Part shown: piece by piece, positions 60,624-64,000 of the stretch
How the letters are laid out: the number at the start of each line of letters is the position of its first letter
How positions within the stretch are numbered: position 1 is the stretch's first letter
Origin: Flavobacteriaceae bacterium
GTDB taxonomy: Bacteria > Bacteroidota > Bacteroidia > Flavobacteriales > Flavobacteriaceae
DNA: 64,000 bases
Direction: 5' to 3'
Assembly (NCBI GenBank): GCA_013214065.1
Contig: JABSPK010000003.1
Span: 248,001-312,000 of the forward strand
The notes under the pieces: generated by a model
What the model was told of the DNA's origin: nothing
The model's input: the letters and a program-made list of their open reading frames with translations, nothing else
Databases searched by the model: none
Program-made: the position numbers and the translations under genes

Positions 60624-61808
60624 ATGACGACACCCATCCGTTTGACCCTGCTGCTCATCACAGCAACTACATTGGGCTTTTCCCAGCAATCGGCCCCAAC
60701 GGCCAAAGCGACCGCCGAAGAAAGCGAACTGGAATTCTGGGACATCCCGAACCTGGAACCCGCCTTCTATGATGCCAGTCCCGACGTTAAAAAAGACGGC
60801 ATCCCGGTCGGTAAATTGGGTGCGGATGGTGGAGACAAAGCCATGATTTTGCAACTGGCCAAAAAGGCGGCCCAGGCGGAATACGGTAAATTCGACAGTT
60901 TTTTGATCGCGTATCAGGGCAAGCTGCTGTTCGAATCCTACTTTATCAAAGGGCGCAGCAACCTTCCCCATCCACAAGCATCGGCTACCAAGACCTACAC
61001 CTGCCTTGCCCTTGGGCGCGCCATTCAATTGGGATATCTATCGATGGCGGATTTGGACAAGCCCTTGGTCCATTTTCTAAAAGACCTCGATCCGTCAAAA
61101 TTCACTCCCGGTGCCGAAAAGATCACCTTGGCCAAAGCCTTGACCATGCGCTCGGGCATTCGGGTGAGCGACGAACACCAAAAGATGTTCGAAGAAAAAC
61201 CCGAGTTGTTACAAGGACAACAGGAAGTACAACTCATGCTTGAGCATAGTGCCCCGATCACTGAAGCGACACAAACCTTTAAATACCAAAGCGATCCCCG
61301 TTTGGTCATGCAGGTCTTAGAGGCCGTGGTTCCAGGATCGGCCATGGACTTTCTAAAAAAAGAACTGCTTGACAAATTGGGAATTAGCAACTACGAATGG
61401 CGTATTTCGCCAAGCGGTATCCCCGAGGCGGGATGGCGCACCGGCATGACCTCGCGTGACATGATCAAGTGGGGGCAACTGGTTCGCGACAAGGGGCAAT
61501 GGAAAGGCGAACAACTGGTACCCCAAGCCTATCTTGAAAAAGCCTTGAGCCGTATCGTACTTACTGGTGACGATGACATTTTCGGTGGGGGAAAGGATGT
61601 CAGCAAACAAGGTTATGGCTATTACTGGTGGAGTGCCGATCTCAAAGTGGGCAATACTTCCTATTTTACCCGATCGGCCCAAGGAGGCGGGGGACAATAC
61701 ATCATCCTTATCGAAGAACTTGACCTGATGGTGGTGGTGACCGGCCATGACAATGAAAACCGCACTCTACAAATGGTGGCGGAGCATATCATCCCGGCAT
61801 TTTTATAA
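60624..61808 (+). CDS. secreted beta-lactamase-family serine hydrolase
   Basis: A 394-residue protein with a signal peptide (TLLLITATTLGFSQQ). The nucleophile motif SATK is at about 120-123 (HPQASATKTYTCLALG). YQS in FKYQSDPRL is the likely YxN equivalent. SGIPEAGWRTGMTSRDMIKWGQL and a WSADL to RSAQGGGGQYIILIEEL region complete a class C-like fold. The third such gene in the window. It is divergent from the LytS/LytTR pair and followed after 3 bp by a propeller lipoprotein, so the two should be cotranscribed. Its upstream region has TATTTTTA at 60588-60595 as a -7-like box. Confidence 0.8.
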   Translation: MTTPIRLTLLLITATTLGFSQQSAPTAKATAEESELEFWDIPNLEPAFYDASPDVKKDGIPVGKLGADGGDKAMILQLAKKAAQAEYGKFDSFLIAYQGKLLFESYFIKGRSNLPHPQASATKTYTCLALGRAIQLGYLSMADLDKPLVHFLKDLDPSKFTPGAEKITLAKALTMRSGIRVSDEHQKMFEEKPELLQGQQEVQLMLEHSAPITEATQTFKYQSDPRLVMQVLEAVVPGSAMDFLKKELLDKLGISNYEWRISPSGIPEAGWRTGMTSRDMIKWGQLVRDKGQWKGEQLVPQAYLEKALSRIVLTGDDDIFGGGKDVSKQGYGYYWWSADLKVGNTSYFTRSAQGGGGQYIILIEELDLMVVVTGHDNENRTLQMVAEHIIPAFL

Positions 61809-61811
61809 CAT

Positions 61812-62711
61812 ATGCAAGACGCCGTGCTTTATCGATTGCTTGTCTTGGGTCTCCTATTGGTGGCCTGCCAGTCCCCAAAACCGAAACCATCGGATAGTAC
61901 TGGATTGCAACCCTATTTCGGACAAACCCCACCGGGGAGGGAAGCCGAACGCTTCGCTCCGAATGTAGTATCCGTACAAGGACGCTACGAATACGGGGTA
62001 TCGTTTACCCCAGATCTCTCGGAAATCTACTTTTCGGGGAATGGCGAAGACGGCATACAAAGCGTCTATGTTTCGAAGTGGACGGATTCCCTTTGGACGG
62101 CACCTAAAATCACGAGTTTGACCCAAGGTCGCAAGAAGAACGAATTCGAAGCCTTCGTCAGTCCCAATGGCCAACAGCTGGTGTTCGCCGCCTACGATTC
62201 GATATTTTCCGATGAGCGCATCTGGATGCTAAAAAAGGGACCTTCAGGGTGGGGTAGCGCACGATTGTTGGATTCCCCAGTCAACGATGCCCTGGTCTTT
62301 TATCCGACCCTGGCCGATAACGGGGATTTGTTTTACACCAACATCTCCGAATTGAAACTGTATTGGGCCCCCTTACGAAAGGGTGGCTATCCGGAAGCGT
62401 TAGTGCTGGAAATCCCGCAAGGCCTGCATGGCTTTATTGCTCCCGATCAGTCCTTTCTCTTGTTCGATGCCCCAAAAGCGGAAGGCAAGGATCGTGATAT
62501 CCACGTCTGCTTCAAAGAAACGGATGGCAGCTGGTCGGAACCGGTCAACCTAGGGCCCTCGGTCAATTCCGATTTTACGGAAACCTGCCCGAGTGTCAGT
62601 CCCGATGGCAAGTACCTCTTCTTCAGTCGGTATAACGAAGTAAATGGTATGTCGGACATTTATTGGGTGGATGCCGCCTGTATTGTGGAAGCGAAGAGAA
62701 GGAGTCCCTAA
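61812..62711 (+). CDS. PD40/TolB-like beta-propeller lipoprotein
   Basis: A 299-residue lipoprotein (lipobox LLVAC, Cys19). Repeated propeller blades end in PD40-like motifs: YGVSFTPDLSEIYFSG, FVSPNGQQLVFAAYD, DNGDLFYTN and SVSPDGKYLFFSRYNE. This is the WD40-like PD40 repeat family found in TolB and OmpA-linked proteins. It is anchored in the outer or inner membrane and probably binds protein or sugar. Three bases separate it from the serine hydrolase, so it may be that enzyme's partner. It converges with the beta-barrel gene. No catalytic residues are evident. Confidence 0.78.
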   Translation: MQDAVLYRLLVLGLLLVACQSPKPKPSDSTGLQPYFGQTPPGREAERFAPNVVSVQGRYEYGVSFTPDLSEIYFSGNGEDGIQSVYVSKWTDSLWTAPKITSLTQGRKKNEFEAFVSPNGQQLVFAAYDSIFSDERIWMLKKGPSGWGSARLLDSPVNDALVFYPTLADNGDLFYTNISELKLYWAPLRKGGYPEALVLEIPQGLHGFIAPDQSFLLFDAPKAEGKDRDIHVCFKETDGSWSEPVNLGPSVNSDFTETCPSVSPDGKYLFFSRYNEVNGMSDIYWVDAACIVEAKRRSP

Positions 62712-62761
62712 TGGCATAAGTTGCTAACCCTTTAGCCTTAACCTAAAAACCGTTACCCTTC

Positions 62762-63271
62762 TTAAAATCGAGCGCGCAATGATAAGGTGTTTTTCTTGGG
62801 TAAGGGCCTGCCCATAAGGTCCTTAGAGGGCCCTCCGATCTGTGGGTTGAGTCCCATTTCAAGCAAGGTGCTTTCATTGACTTCATAACCCACCCCAAGG
62901 TTCAGATTGATCCGTAAGACCTCTTGTTCACCGGTAAACTCATTGGTCCCGAATTCCTGTTCGGCGCCTCCAAAAACGTAAAGTTTTTCCTTGACGTACC
63001 ATTTGACCTGTAGCGAGGTGTTGAATTGCTGAAGCGTTCCGAAGCTGTTCACTGTATGCTGTAGCCGGGCACCCAGGCGTTCTGAAATGCGGTATTCCAA
63101 CAACCCATAGGAGAAGTCCTCCCCATTGACCCCCAAGGGGTATTCGACCCGAAATTGGGAGAATCGTTCATCCAAGGAAAGAGGGAGCAAAACGGGCCGT
63201 TCGACTGGGGTTTGCGCCATGGCCGGAGCGAATTGGGCGAAACACAACAAGCATAGTATCGATAGTCTCAT
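62762..63271 (-). CDS. small outer-membrane beta-barrel-like protein
   Basis: A 169-residue protein with a signal peptide ending near MAQ (residue 20). The rest alternates hydrophobic and polar residues in about eight strands: FRVEYPLG, YGLLEYRISERLGARLQHTV, TSLQVKWYVKEKLYVFGGA and LRINLNLGVGYEV. The chain ends in Phe (LSLRARF), the usual C-terminal residue of outer-membrane barrels. I do not recognise a named family. It lies next to the truncated LytTR gene with 99 bp between them, on the same strand, so it may be downstream of it in one transcript. Confidence 0.65.
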   Translation of the reverse strand: MRLSILCLLCFAQFAPAMAQTPVERPVLLPLSLDERFSQFRVEYPLGVNGEDFSYGLLEYRISERLGARLQHTVNSFGTLQQFNTSLQVKWYVKEKLYVFGGAEQEFGTNEFTGEQEVLRINLNLGVGYEVNESTLLEMGLNPQIGGPSKDLMGRPLPKKNTLSLRARF

Positions 63272-63370
63272 GTACGGTTAATGGAACTGGTGTTGCTTGA
63301 AATTACCGAAAACTTCGAGAAGGGGCTGTTAAGGGTTTCAGAATTAACAAGATGGCCAGGGTTCGACCTG

Positions 63371-64000
63371 CTATCCCAACAAGCCTTTCAGGTTGAGCTT
63401 GTAGGTCTTCCCGATCGGAATGGTGAACCCCTTGCTATGGATTCGATTGCCTTCGATCTCTTTGATGTGCTTTTTGGCAACGATAAAGGACTTATGGCAT
63501 TGGATAAAGTCCCCTTCCGGCAGGGACTGTAGCATTTCCGACAGTTTTTCCCGCACTTGCACCTCCGAATCTTCCAACACCACCTTGATATAGTTTCCGG
63601 TGGATTCTATGAAAAGGATGTCTTCAAGACGCACTTGGACCATTTTCTTGTTCGAACGCAGGAACATCCGACTTTCTTCGACCTGGACCTTTTCAGGTTC
63701 GCTGGCCGTTTTCGCTTCGAGTTTGTTTATCGCTTTGACAAAACGTTCGAATGCGAAGGGTTTCAGCAGATAGTCCACGATATTGAGTTCGTAACCTTCT
63801 AGGGCGAACTCTTGATAGGCCGAGGTTACGATGACTTTTGGCGGGTTGGGCAGGCTTTTCAAAAAACCAAAACCGCTTAATTTGGGCATGTTCAAGTCCA
63901 AGAACATGAGGTCGACCTGATGGTTCCGCAAACACTCCATGGCCTCAATGGCATCATAACAGTGCTGCACCAGATTCAGATGGGGTAGGGCATCGCAATA
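63371..64000 (-). CDS. LytTR-family response regulator (5' end outside the window)
   Basis: A partial gene of 209 codons in view, with its N-terminus beyond 64000. The visible receiver part has the phosphorylated Asp in LMFLDLNMPKLSG and the conserved Lys in NIVDYLLKPF. The LytTR domain shows FIESTGNYIKVVLE and FIQCHKSFIVAKKHIKEIEGN, which is canonical. The open frame continues to the last base (TATTGCGATGCC on this strand), and there is no internal start. A GTG at 63970 is only an internal codon. The partner kinase is expected just to the right of the window. Confidence 0.85.
   Translation of the reverse strand, partial: YCDALPHLNLVQHCYDAIEAMECLRNHQVDLMFLDLNMPKLSGFGFLKSLPNPPKVIVTSAYQEFALEGYELNIVDYLLKPFAFERFVKAINKLEAKTASEPEKVQVEESRMFLRSNKKMVQVRLEDILFIESTGNYIKVVLEDSEVQVREKLSEMLQSLPEGDFIQCHKSFIVAKKHIKEIEGNRIHSKGFTIPIGKTYKLNLKGLLG

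Noticed and set aside
1-64000. rRNA, tRNA, CRISPR arrays, insertion sequences, phage genes and SusC/SusD pairs
   Set aside because: I looked for characteristic sequences and genes and saw none. Reading by eye could miss a short tRNA, so this is not an absolute exclusion.

Overview
The window is chromosomal DNA of a marine-type member of the Bacteroidetes, most likely family Flavobacteriaceae, at moderate GC. The evidence is the protein families (LytS/LytTR pairs, DUF4251, DUF2490, DUF4281, DUF1080, 7TM-AraC, many LES lipoproteins), the menaquinone gene menB at the left edge, weak Shine-Dalgarno sequences, and promoter -7 boxes of the TAnnTTTG type. No rRNA, tRNA, transposon, phage, CRISPR array or SusC/SusD pair was seen. 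Genes are packed tightly, with many ATGA overlaps. The species cannot be named from the sequence alone.

Layout. 1-9.6 kb: the end of menB, then a serine hydrolase, pirin coupled to a cytochrome c/VCBS lipoprotein, an M14 carboxypeptidase, two DUF1080 proteins, a VWA lipoprotein and a YdjC-type deacetylase. 9.7-19.6 kb: one long operon for an isoquinoline-1-oxidoreductase-type molybdenum hydroxylase (two subunits) with its own cofactor factory (moaD, a transglutaminase-like protein, moaA, mobA, moeB-rhodanese, a TauE/SafE permease, moeA, xdhC, mocA). moaC and moaE are not in it. 19.6-22.1 kb: a GntR regulator divergent from a GH37 trehalase lipoprotein, with a perfect palindrome between them. 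22-31 kb: a DUF2652 cyclase-like protein, DUF3052, a very large BNR-propeller protein, an exported methyltransferase-like protein, a YbdG-type mechanosensitive channel, an EamA transporter and a DUF1080 lipoprotein.

31-36 kb: a secreted protein built of SDHH repeats, followed by a LytS kinase, a degenerate LytS-like protein and a LytTR regulator. 36-44 kb: a D-aminoacylase-like lipoprotein, DUF4251, a sorbosone dehydrogenase-like lipoprotein, then a membrane nucleotidyl cyclase beside three secreted or membrane genes (two MORN-like and one DUF2490). 44-49 kb: an atypical SDR, an operon of two membrane proteins with a LytS kinase and a LytTR regulator, and a 7TM-AraC regulator. 49-57 kb: hydrolases, a DJ-1/oxidoreductase pair divergent from an HxlR regulator, an EreA/ChaN-like protein, an esterase and a LOV-like PAS protein. 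57-64 kb: an M19-like peptidase, a third LytS/LytTR pair, a serine hydrolase, a propeller lipoprotein, a small beta-barrel and a truncated fourth LytTR gene.

The strongest new observation is regulatory. Upstream of the SDHH-repeat gene (31225-31299) and of the DUF4281-LytS-LytTR operon (44840-44911) lie direct repeats with a TTCA core and an exact 21-bp period. In both places the second TTCA begins 15 bp before a TTTCG element and 38 bp before a CAnnTTTG -7 box. Both loci encode a LytTR regulator, and 21-bp-spaced direct repeats are the usual LytTR operator form, so these look like two promoters of one LytTR regulatory design. The first promoter is followed by a strong terminator-like hairpin in its leader.
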